Origin: JAGVSZ01 sp019137045
Lineage (GTDB): Bacteria; Pseudomonadota; Gammaproteobacteria; Burkholderiales; SG8-39
Assembly (NCBI GenBank): GCA_046347635.1
Contig: JAXMFT010000005.1
Location: forward strand, 264,384-328,383
DNA: 64,000 bases
Direction of reading: 5' to 3'
The translations under genes were made by a program, and so were the position numbers. Under the pieces are notes generated by a model. The model worked only from the letters and a program-made list of their open reading frames with translations, did not search any database and was not told where the DNA came from. Positions 16,664-23,919 of the stretch are shown one piece after another; position 1 is the first letter of the stretch, and every line of letters begins with the position of its first letter.

Positions 16664-17978
16664 CGGCGCGCAGCGCCGCCCTGCGCCCGCGCCGCGGATC
16701 GACGCCGGCGAGCAGCGCCAGCCCGGCGACGAAATAGGCCCCGGTGGTCAGCATCGCGAGCCGGTGGTCGCCGCGCGTGAGCCAGCTCGCCAGCCCGTAG
16801 GTCACCGGCCCCAGGATGGACGAGAGCTTCACCGCGAGGCCCCACAGGCCGAAGAACTCGGCGCGCCGGTCGCGCGGGCTGAGGTAGCCGACGAGCGCCC
16901 GGCCCGCGGACTGCGAGGCGCCCAGGCTCAGGCCGGCGAGGTTCGCCGCCACCCAGAACGTCGCGCGGTCCGTCGCCCACCACGCGAGCACCACGGTCGC
17001 GATCCAGCCCGCCAGCGTCAGGGCGATCGTGCGGACGTGACCGAGCCGGTCCTGCACCTGCCCGAACGCGAGCGCCCCGAGCGCGGCGGTGACGTTGACC
17101 GCCAGGATCAGCGTGATGGAGTCCCGGGTCGTGAAGCCCATCGCCTGCTGCGCGTAGATCGCGGCGAGCGCGACCACCGCCTGCACGCCCGCCTGGTAGC
17201 AGACCAGGCACACGAGGAAGCGCCCGAGGTCCTGGAACGCGCGCGCGTGCCGGAGCGTGTCGGCCACCCGACCGAGCGCCTCGGCCACGAGCCCGGTGCC
17301 AGGCGCCGGCCGCGGCTCGGCCCGTTCGCGCAGCCAGACGAGGGTCGGCAGGCTCGCGATGAGGAAGATCGCCGCCGTGAGGAGCATGGTGACCGGCACG
17401 AACTGCGCGGCGCTCTCGCCGCGCGCCTGCGCCGCCGTCACGTACGCGAGCGACGCGCCGAGCGCGACGAGCCCGCCGAGATAGCCGAGCCCCCAGCCCC
17501 AGCCCGACACCTTGCCGAGCGCCTTGCCCTTCGCGAGCTCGGGCAGGAAGGCGGCGATCAGGTTCTCCCCGGTCGAGAAGAAGAAGTTCGAAACCGCCAC
17601 CAGCACGCAGGTGAGCGCGAGCGCGCCCGGTCCCGCCAGCGCGAGCGCCGCGGTCGCCGCGACGCAGCCGAGGGTCGAGGCGACGAGCAGCCGCCGCTTG
17701 GCGGCGTGGCGGTCGGCGTACGCGCCCAGGACCGGGGCGGTCACCATCACCGCGGCGTAGGAGACCGCGAGCGTGAGCGTCCAAGCGAGCGTCGCCCACG
17801 GCGCGTCGCCCGCGACCACCGCGACGAAGTAGGCGTTGAAGACCGCGGTGATGACGACGGTGGTGTAGCCGGAGTTGGCGAAGTCGTACATCGCCCACGC
17901 CGCGACTTCCCGCGGGCGCACGCCCGGCGCGAGTAGCGGCGGTCGCGCGCGGCCGGCGACGCGTGCTCGAGCGGTCAT
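16647..17978 (-). CDS. MFS transporter, UMF1/Atg22-like family
   Basis: The 443-residue integral membrane protein has about 12 hydrophobic helices and the N-terminal signature WAMYDFANSGYTTVVITAVF, typical of the UMF1 (Atg22-like) branch of the major facilitator superfamily. The conserved FFFSTGENLIAAFLPEL block follows the fourth helix. Yeast Atg22 exports amino acids from the vacuole; bacterial substrates are not established. ATG 17978 has AGGA just upstream; a TTG at 17990 is an alternative. Confidence 0.9.
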   Translation of the reverse strand: MTARARVAGRARPPLLAPGVRPREVAAWAMYDFANSGYTTVVITAVFNAYFVAVVAGDAPWATLAWTLTLAVSYAAVMVTAPVLGAYADRHAAKRRLLVASTLGCVAATAALALAGPGALALTCVLVAVSNFFFSTGENLIAAFLPELAKGKALGKVSGWGWGLGYLGGLVALGASLAYVTAAQARGESAAQFVPVTMLLTAAIFLIASLPTLVWLRERAEPRPAPGTGLVAEALGRVADTLRHARAFQDLGRFLVCLVCYQAGVQAVVALAAIYAQQAMGFTTRDSITLILAVNVTAALGALAFGQVQDRLGHVRTIALTLAGWIATVVLAWWATDRATFWVAANLAGLSLGASQSAGRALVGYLSPRDRRAEFFGLWGLAVKLSSILGPVTYGLASWLTRGDHRLAMLTTGAYFVAGLALLAGVDPRRGRRAALRAARASA

Positions 17979-18081
17979 TTTCCTGCGCAATCATACAGGC
18001 GGGCGTTATGCTTCGACCCGCGCGAGCGGGCGCTCACACAAGCGTGTCGACGCAGGGACGCAGCCCGAGCGCAGAGCGACG

Positions 18082-19524
18082 ATGCCCGCGACGATCGAGC
18101 GCAAGGAACTCGAAGACCTGCAGCAGGACCTCGAAGCGGTCCGCGAGCTGCTGCGTCGCCAGCGGCTGGTCGAGAACCCGCTCGACCGCCCGCCCGCGCA
18201 GGACCGCGACCGCGCCGGGAGCGCGGCGCACAAGGCGCACCTCGCCGAGCTGCGCGGGCGGCTCGACGAGATCCACCCGGCCGACATCGCCTACATCCTC
18301 GAGGCGCTGCCGATCGACGAGCGCCTCACCGTCTGGGACCTCGTCAAGGCCGAGCGCGACGGCGAGATCCTGCTCGAGCTCTCGGAGCCGGTGCGCGAGT
18401 CGCTCATCCGGACGATGGACTCCGACGAGCTCGTCGCCGCGGTCGAGACGCTCGACACCGACGAGATCGCCGAGCTTGCGCCGGACCTCCCCGACGAGGT
18501 CATCCAGGACGTCTTCCGCGCGCTGCCGGTCGAGGAGCGCGAGCAGCTGCGCGCCGCGATGTCCTATCCCGAGGACGCCGTCGGCGCGCTCATGGACTTC
18601 GACGTCGTGAGCGTGCGCGAGGACGTCACGCTCGAGGTGGTGACCCGGTACCTGCGCCGCCTCGCCGAGCTGCCCGACCACACCGACCAGCTGTTCGTGG
18701 TGGACCGCGAGCAGCAGCTGAAGGGCGTGCTGCCGATCGCGCGCCTGGTCGTGACCGATCTCGAGACGCAGGTGGGCGACGTGATGGCCACGGAGTTCGT
18801 GACGCTCTATCCGGACGACAAGGCGCAGGACGGGGCGCAGGCCTTCGAGCGCTACAACCTGGTCTCGGCGGCGGTGATCGACCAGGCGGGCAAGCTCCTC
18901 GGGCGGGTGACGGTCGACGCGGTGGTCGACTTCATCCGCGCGAAGAGCGAGGCCGAGCAGCTCTCCAAGGCGGGCCTGCGCGAAGAGGAGGACGTGTTCT
19001 CGCCGGTCTGGGCGAGCGTGCGCAACCGCGCGCCGTGGCTGCTGCTCAACCTCTTCACCGCCTCGTGCGCGGCCTGGGTCGCCTCGCGCTTCGAGGGCAC
19101 GGTGAGCCAGATCGTGGTGCTCGCGTTCCTCATGTCGATCGTCGCCGGCATCGCCGGCAACTCGGGCAACCAGACGATGACGCTGATCATCCGCGCGCTC
19201 GCCCTCGGCCAGATCCAGGCCGACAACGTGCGCCGGCTGCTGCGCAAGGAGCTCACCACGGCGGCGCTGATCGGGCTCGCCGGCGGGCTGATCGCGGGCG
19301 GATTCGCCTACTCGATCTCCGGGCGCCTCGGCCTCGGCGCGGTCATGTGGGCGGCGATGGTGCTCAACCTGCTGGTGGGCGCGAGCGTCGGCATGCTCGT
19401 GCCGCTCCTGCGCTGGCGCGCGGGGCGCGACCCCGCGGTCGGCTCGTCGGTGCTGCTCACCTTCGCCACCGACACGATCGGCTTCTTCATCTTCCTCGGG
19501 CTCGCCACCCTGTTCCTGCTGTAG
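18082..19524 (+). CDS. mgtE: MgtE magnesium transporter
   Basis: The 480-residue protein shows the full MgtE layout: an N-terminal alpha-helical superfamily domain (residues ~50-160, with many Asp/Glu pairs that sense Mg2+), a tandem CBS domain (~165-290), a plug helix and five C-terminal membrane helices. The pore motif GIAGNSGNQTMTLIIRALALGQ lies in the second helix region. MgtE is a gated Mg2+ channel closed by high cytosolic Mg2+. ATG 18082 gives the standard start; longer upstream readings are Arg/Ala-rich. Confidence 0.95.
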   Translation: MPATIERKELEDLQQDLEAVRELLRRQRLVENPLDRPPAQDRDRAGSAAHKAHLAELRGRLDEIHPADIAYILEALPIDERLTVWDLVKAERDGEILLELSEPVRESLIRTMDSDELVAAVETLDTDEIAELAPDLPDEVIQDVFRALPVEEREQLRAAMSYPEDAVGALMDFDVVSVREDVTLEVVTRYLRRLAELPDHTDQLFVVDREQQLKGVLPIARLVVTDLETQVGDVMATEFVTLYPDDKAQDGAQAFERYNLVSAAVIDQAGKLLGRVTVDAVVDFIRAKSEAEQLSKAGLREEEDVFSPVWASVRNRAPWLLLNLFTASCAAWVASRFEGTVSQIVVLAFLMSIVAGIAGNSGNQTMTLIIRALALGQIQADNVRRLLRKELTTAALIGLAGGLIAGGFAYSISGRLGLGAVMWAAMVLNLLVGASVGMLVPLLRWRAGRDPAVGSSVLLTFATDTIGFFIFLGLATLFLL

Positions 19525-19563
19525 CGGGCGGCCGGCCGGGCGACTGCCGCGCGGCCCCTTGGC

Positions 19564-19569
19564 TACAAT
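19564..19569 (+). promoter_or_regulatory. -10 box of mscL
   Basis: TACAAT preceded by GGC lies 46 bases before the mscL ATG. The expected -35 position (about 19541) reads GACTGC and is weak. An AAAGGGGGA ribosome site follows at 19599-19607. Confidence 0.4.
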
Positions 19570-19614
19570 CGCGCGGCAACCGCTCTTCATACACCGGCAA
19601 AGGGGGAACACCGC

Positions 19615-20034
19615 ATGTCCATGCTGCAGGAGTTCAAGAGCTTCGCGATGAAGGGCAACGTGATGGATCTCGCCGTCGGCGTGATCATCGGCGCCGCCTT
19701 CGGCAAGATCGTCGACTCGGTCGTGAACGACCTCATCATGCCGCTCGTCGGCCGCGTGACCGGCGGGCTCGACTTCTCCAACTACTTCGTGGCGCTGAAG
19801 GACATCCCGGCCGGCACCCCGCTCACCCTGGACGCGGTGAAGAAGGCCGGCGTGCCGGTGTTCGCGTACGGGAACTTCATCACCATCGTCCTCTACTTCA
19901 TCATCCTCGCCTGGATCATCTTCATCATGGTGAAGTGGATCAACAAGCTCAAGGCCGAGGCGCCGGAAGCGCCGGCCGCCGAGCCCGAGGACGTGAAGCT
20001 GCTGCGCGAGATCCGCGATGCGCTGAAGAAGTAG
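19615..20034 (+). CDS. mscL: Large-conductance mechanosensitive channel
   Basis: The 139-residue protein begins with an amphipathic helix (MLQEFKSFAMKGNV) and the first pore helix MDLAVGVIIGAAFGKIV. A periplasmic loop and the second helix (FITIVLYFIILAWIIFIMV) follow, then a C-terminal charged helix. MscL opens under membrane tension to release solutes during hypo-osmotic shock. Length and motifs are standard. A strong ribosome site precedes ATG 19615. The gene faces hemL, with 15 bases between the two stop codons. Confidence 0.97.
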   Translation: MSMLQEFKSFAMKGNVMDLAVGVIIGAAFGKIVDSVVNDLIMPLVGRVTGGLDFSNYFVALKDIPAGTPLTLDAVKKAGVPVFAYGNFITIVLYFIILAWIIFIMVKWINKLKAEAPEAPAAEPEDVKLLREIRDALKK

Positions 20035-20049
20035 GCGCGGCCGCGCGCC

Positions 20050-21324
20050 TCAGCGCGCGAAGAAGCGCTCGGCCGCCGCGATGGTGTGCGCGATCTCGGC
20101 CTCGCCGTGGGCCGCGGACACGAACCCCGCCTCGTACGCGGAGGGCGCGTAGTACACGCCCTCCTCCAGCATGGCGTGGAAGAAGCGGTTGAACGCCTCC
20201 TTGTCGCTCTCCATCACCTCGGCGAACGACTGCGGCGGCCGCGCGCGGAAGAACACGCCGAACATGCCGCCGACGTGCGCGGCCGAGAACGCGGCGCCGC
20301 GCGCGCGCGCGGCCGCGTTGAGCCCGTCGACCAGCCGCCGCGTCGCGCCTTCCAGCCGCGCGAAGAACCCGGGCGCGAGCACGAGCTCGAGCGTCGCCAG
20401 CCCGGCCGCGACCGCCACCGGGTTGCCGGACAGCGTTCCGGCCTGGTACACGGGCCCGAGCGGCGCGATCTTCCCCATGATGTCCCTGCGGCCGCCGAAT
20501 GCGCCGACCGGCATGCCGCCGCCGATCACCTTGCCGAGCGTCGTCAGGTCCGGGGTGATGCCGTACAACCCCTGCGCGCCCTGCGCGCCGACGCGAAAGC
20601 CGGTCATCACCTCGTCGAAGATCAGCACCGCGCCGTGCTTCGTGCACAGCGCGCGCAGCGCGCCGAGGAAGTCGCGCGTGCCCGGCACGAGGTTCATGTT
20701 CCCGGCGACCGGCTCGACGATCACGCCTGCGATCTCGCCGCCGTGGCGGCGGAAGGCGTCCTCGAGCTGACCGACGTCGTTGTAGCCGAGCACCATCGTG
20801 TGGGTCGCGGTCTCCGGGGTGACCCCCGCGGAGCTGGGATTGCCGAGCGTGAGCGCGCCGGAGCCGGCCTTCACGAGCAGCGCGTCGCCGTGGCCGTGGT
20901 AGCAGCCCTCGAACTTGACGATCTTCGGCCGCCCGGTGAACCCGCGCGCGAGCCGCAGCGCGGTCATCGTCGCCTCGGTGCCGGAGGAGACGAGGCGCAC
21001 CATCTCCATGCCCGGCAGCGCCTTGCACAGCAGCTCCGCCAGCTCGATCTCGAGCTCGGTCGGCGCGCCGAACGACAGGCCCTGCAGCGCGCGGCTGCGC
21101 ACCGCCTCGACCACCCGGGGATGCGCGTGGCCGAGGATGAGCGGCCCCCAGGAGCCGACGTAGTCGATGTAGCGCTTCCCGTCCGCGTCCCAGAAGAACG
21201 GACCCTCGCCGCGGACGAAGAAGCGCGGCGTGCCGCCGACGGCGCGGAACGCCCGCACCGGCGAGTTGACCCCGCCCGGGATGCGCGTCTGCGCGCGCGC
21301 GAACAGCTCTTCGTTGCGACTCAT
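20050..21324 (-). CDS. hemL: Glutamate-1-semialdehyde 2,1-aminomutase
   Basis: HemL makes 5-aminolevulinate from glutamate-1-semialdehyde, the last step of the C5 entry to haem synthesis. The 424-residue PLP enzyme has RIPGGVNSPVRAF, YVGSWGPLILGH, the cofactor Asp in IFDEVMTGFR and the Schiff-base Lys in TTLGKVIGGGMPVGA. Its start overlaps the thiE stop as ATGA, so thiE-hemL form one unit. HemJ, later in the haem pathway, is encoded at 50.8 kb. Confidence 0.97.
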   Translation of the reverse strand: MSRNEELFARAQTRIPGGVNSPVRAFRAVGGTPRFFVRGEGPFFWDADGKRYIDYVGSWGPLILGHAHPRVVEAVRSRALQGLSFGAPTELEIELAELLCKALPGMEMVRLVSSGTEATMTALRLARGFTGRPKIVKFEGCYHGHGDALLVKAGSGALTLGNPSSAGVTPETATHTMVLGYNDVGQLEDAFRRHGGEIAGVIVEPVAGNMNLVPGTRDFLGALRALCTKHGAVLIFDEVMTGFRVGAQGAQGLYGITPDLTTLGKVIGGGMPVGAFGGRRDIMGKIAPLGPVYQAGTLSGNPVAVAAGLATLELVLAPGFFARLEGATRRLVDGLNAAARARGAAFSAAHVGGMFGVFFRARPPQSFAEVMESDKEAFNRFFHAMLEEGVYYAPSAYEAGFVSAAHGEAEIAHTIAAAERFFAR

Positions 21325-21956
21325 GGCGACTCGATCCTCGAGAAGAGGGATTGGAACTCGCGTGCGCGGCGCGCGACGTCGTCCGCGTCGAACAGCGCGG
21401 TGATGACCGCCAGCGCGTCCACGCCGGCCGTCACCAGCGCCGGCGCGTTCGCCACCGTGATGCCGCCGATCGCCACGATCCGCGCCGCCAGCGCGCGCCG
21501 CGCCGTGCGATAGAGCTCGAGCGGAGCGCGCACCGCGCCCGGCTTGGTGGCGGACGCGAACGCCGCGCCGAACGCGACGTAGTCGGCGCCCGCCGCCACC
21601 GCCGCCTGCGCGAGGTCCAGGCGGTTATAGCACGAGGCTCCCAGGATGCGGCCGGGCCCCAGGCGCGCGCGGGCGGCCGCGAGGTCGCCGTCCCCGGCGC
21701 CGAGGTGCGCGCCGTCCGCGCCCACCGCGCAGGCGAGCTCGACGTCGTCGTTCACGATCAGCGGCACGGCCGCGGCGCGGCAGAGGCCGACGAGCGCCTC
21801 GGCCTGGCGCCGCCGCACCGCTGCGGGCGCCGCCTTGTTCCGGTACTGGACGGCGGTGGCGCCGCCGCGCAGGGCCGCGGCCACCCGCGCGGCGAGCAGA
21901 CCCGCGTCGTCCAGGTCGGGCGTGAGGGCGTAGAGGCCGCGCGGAAAGGGATTCAT
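21321..21956 (-). CDS. thiE: Thiamine-phosphate synthase
   Basis: ThiE joins the pyrimidine and thiazole halves of thiamine. The 211-residue TIM-barrel protein has LYALTPDLDD at its start, VQYRNKAAP, LIVNDDVELA, DGAHLGAGD and the late phosphate loop IVAIGGITVANA. Length is standard. No thiD lies directly upstream, although many betaproteobacteria have thiD-thiE-hemL. The start faces the rubredoxin gene across a 98-base divergent region. Confidence 0.93.
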   Translation of the reverse strand: MNPFPRGLYALTPDLDDAGLLAARVAAALRGGATAVQYRNKAAPAAVRRRQAEALVGLCRAAAVPLIVNDDVELACAVGADGAHLGAGDGDLAAARARLGPGRILGASCYNRLDLAQAAVAAGADYVAFGAAFASATKPGAVRAPLELYRTARRALAARIVAIGGITVANAPALVTAGVDALAVITALFDADDVARRAREFQSLFSRIESP

Positions 21957-22001
21957 GCGAAGGGCCCTGCTCCCGTGCTGGCCAGTGGTCGGACCGCACG
22001 G

Positions 22002-22007
22002 TATGAT
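22002..22007 (+). promoter_or_regulatory. Candidate -10 box of the rubredoxin gene
   Basis: TATGAT lies in the divergent thiE/rubredoxin gap, 47 bases before the rubredoxin ATG. No good -35 box is seen at 17 bases. The call is tentative. Confidence 0.3.
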
Positions 22008-22054
22008 CCGGCCCGATTTTAGCCCTCCGGCCCACCACCCAAGCCCTTATTTCA

Positions 22055-22240
22055 ATGACGGAAACCGCTCAGACCTACCAGACCTGGATGTGCCTCATCT
22101 GCGGGTTCATCTACGACGAGGCCGCCGGGTTGCCCGAGGAGGGGTTGGCGCCGGGTACGCGCTGGGCGGACGTGCCCATCAACTGGACCTGCCCGGAGTG
22201 CGGCGCGCGCAAGGACGATTTCGAGATGGTCGAGATCTGA
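22055..22240 (+). CDS. Rubredoxin
   Basis: This 61-residue protein has the two iron-binding Cys pairs of rubredoxin, CLICGFIYDE near residue 13 and CPECGARKDDFE near 46, with the typical GxxWxDxPxxWxCPxCG spacing. It carries one electron at a single Fe(Cys)4 centre. It stands alone between thiE and the pil chemosensory operon, as is common in betaproteobacteria and pseudomonads. Its redox partner is not evident here. Confidence 0.96.
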   Translation: MTETAQTYQTWMCLICGFIYDEAAGLPEEGLAPGTRWADVPINWTCPECGARKDDFEMVEI

Positions 22241-22357
22241 TCGCGCACGCCGCGCCCGACGACCTCCGCAACACCGCTCCACGCCCGCCCGCCGACCCCT
22301 TTTCGGGGGCCCCGAAGCGCCGCCAGAACCGCCGCGGCGCGCACGCGTTCGGACCTA

Positions 22358-22387
22358 TTGCACACTTCAGAAAGTGCGTTAAATAAT
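22358..22387 (+). promoter_or_regulatory. Sigma-70-type promoter of the pil-chp operon
   Basis: TTGCAC (22358-22363) and the AT-rich TAAATAAT (22380-22387) are spaced 16-18 bases apart. Within the spacer is a 5-bp inverted repeat CACTT-CAGA-AAGTG. A second candidate -10, TAGAAT, lies at 22435-22440 without a good -35. Either would give a 70-130 base leader to pilG. Confidence 0.5.
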
Positions 22388-22513
22388 TGGCCGAACCCAC
22401 GAATCCCGGATAGCTTCCGCTTTCTGGACACGCTTAGAATGAGCGCCTGCCTCGGCGCAGGCGGCCGGCACGCCGCCCAGTCCCGCGCGAGGCCGGAAAA
22501 AAGGGGCTCGACC

Positions 22514-22909
22514 TTGAGCGATACCGCCAGCCTGGCCGGCGTGAAGGTGATGGTGATCGACGATTCGAACACCATCCGCCGCAGCGCGGAGATCTTCCTC
22601 ACGCAGGCCGGGTGCCAGGTCATCCTGGCCGAGGACGGCTTCGACGCCCTCGCCAAGATCACCGACCACCAGCCCGACCTGATCTTCTGCGACATCATGA
22701 TGCCGCGCCTGGACGGCTACCAGACCTGCGCGCTCATCAAGAAGAACGCCCGGTTCGCGGGCACGCCGGTGATCATGCTCTCGTCCAAGGACGGCCTGTT
22801 CGACCGCGCGCGCGGGCGCATGGTCGGGTCGGACGAGTACCTGACCAAGCCCTTCACCAAGGACAGCCTGCTCAAGACCGTCGGCGCGCACGCGCCCCAC
22901 CGCGTCTGA
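22514..22909 (+). CDS. pilG: Twitching motility response regulator PilG
   Basis: PilG is a single-domain CheY-like receiver that promotes type IV pilus extension in the Pil-Chp system. The 131-residue protein has the acidic pair Asp16-Asp17, phospho-acceptor Asp60 (FCDIMMP) and Lys112 (LTKPF). The start is TTG 22514 with AAGGGG upstream; it gives MSDTASLAGVKVMVIDDS and the usual family length. The longer in-frame reading to 22358 would cover the promoter and is rejected. It is the first gene of pilG-H-I-J-chpA. Confidence 0.9.
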   Translation: MSDTASLAGVKVMVIDDSNTIRRSAEIFLTQAGCQVILAEDGFDALAKITDHQPDLIFCDIMMPRLDGYQTCALIKKNARFAGTPVIMLSSKDGLFDRARGRMVGSDEYLTKPFTKDSLLKTVGAHAPHRV

Positions 22910-22940
22910 GCGCGACTCCCACCCCGTTCCGGAGAAGCTC

Positions 22941-23315
22941 ATGCCCGTCAAGAAGATCCTCGTCGTCGACGACTCCCCGACCGACCGCCAGTACATGCTC
23001 GAGACGCTGGCGCGGAAGGGCTACCAGGTCGTGACGGCGGAGAACGGCGAGGACGCGATCGTCAAGGCGAAGGCCGAGCTGCCGGACCTGATCCTCATGG
23101 ACGTGGTGATGCCGGGGCTGAACGGCTACCAGGCGACGCGCCAGATCACCCGCGACGACGCGACCAAGCACATCCCGGTGATCATGTGCACGAGCAAGGG
23201 CGCCGACACCGACAAGATCTGGGGCCTGCGCCAGGGCGCGAACGACTACCTGGTGAAGCCGGTGGACGCGGCGCAGCTGCTGGCGAAGATCGCCCAGCTC
23301 TCGGCGGCCCACTAG
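22941..23315 (+). CDS. pilH: Twitching motility response regulator PilH
   Basis: A 124-residue CheY-like receiver with Asp10-Asp11, phospho-acceptor Asp54 (LMDVVMP) and Lys106 (YLVKP). In Pseudomonas PilH acts on retraction and as a phosphate sink for the Chp kinase. Its family feature is an unusually strong VDDSPTDRQYMLETLARKGY start. It lies 31 bases after pilG and 13 bases before pilI. Confidence 0.95.
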   Translation: MPVKKILVVDDSPTDRQYMLETLARKGYQVVTAENGEDAIVKAKAELPDLILMDVVMPGLNGYQATRQITRDDATKHIPVIMCTSKGADTDKIWGLRQGANDYLVKPVDAAQLLAKIAQLSAAH

Positions 23316-23328
23316 GCACGGCTGACGG

Positions 23329-23838
23329 ATGGCCCGGCGCGTCAGTCTCCGCGAGTTCCAGCAGGCCCTCGCTCGCCGGCTGAACGAGGCGGCGGCGGCC
23401 GACGCGCCGAGCGCGCGGCTCGGCGTGCAGGTCGGCAGCGAGTTCTGGCTCGCGCGCCTCGAGGAGGCGGGCGAGGTGATCCCGGTGCCCGCGATCGCGC
23501 ACGTGCCGCTCACGCGCGGCTGGTTCCGCGGCCTGGCGAACATCCGCGGCAACCTGTTCAGCGTGGTCGATCTCGCCGCCTACCAGGGCGGCGAGCCGAC
23601 CGCGCAGACCCCGGACGCGCGCCTGCTGCTGGTGGCGGAGCGCTATCACCTGAACGCGGCGCTGCTGGTGAGCCGCATGCTGGGGCTGCGCAACCTGCAG
23701 CACTTCGAGCCGCGCGCGGGCGCGGCCGAGCGTCCGTGGGAGGCGGCCCGCTACGCGGACAAGAGCGGGCAGGTCTGGCGCGAGCTGAGCATGAACGAGC
23801 TCGTCTACAGCGAGGGGTTCCTGCAGGCGGGCGTGTAG
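23329..23838 (+). CDS. pilI: CheW-like adaptor PilI
   Basis: The 169-residue protein is a CheW domain (ARLGVQVGSEFWLARLEEAGEVIPVP ... GWFRGLANIRGNLFSVVDL). PilI links the receptor PilJ to the ChpA kinase. Its place between pilH and pilJ supports the name. The ATG at 23329 follows pilH closely. Confidence 0.92.
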   Translation: MARRVSLREFQQALARRLNEAAAADAPSARLGVQVGSEFWLARLEEAGEVIPVPAIAHVPLTRGWFRGLANIRGNLFSVVDLAAYQGGEPTAQTPDARLLLVAERYHLNAALLVSRMLGLRNLQHFEPRAGAAERPWEAARYADKSGQVWRELSMNELVYSEGFLQAGV

Positions 23839-23919
23839 CGGGGCGGGGATACGGGGCCGTGGCACGGGTGTGCCGCGGGCGACAGTAGCGAAGAAGACGC
23901 GAGCATCGCGGGAGAAGTC

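Noticed and set aside
22299..22320. Terminator after rubredoxin (CCCC-TTTTC-GGGG)
   Set aside because: Short stem and no following T-run; evidence too thin.
22358..22513. Extended PilG start at ATG 22358
   Set aside because: It would cover the promoter and add 52 residues absent from PilG proteins; TTG 22514 fits better.
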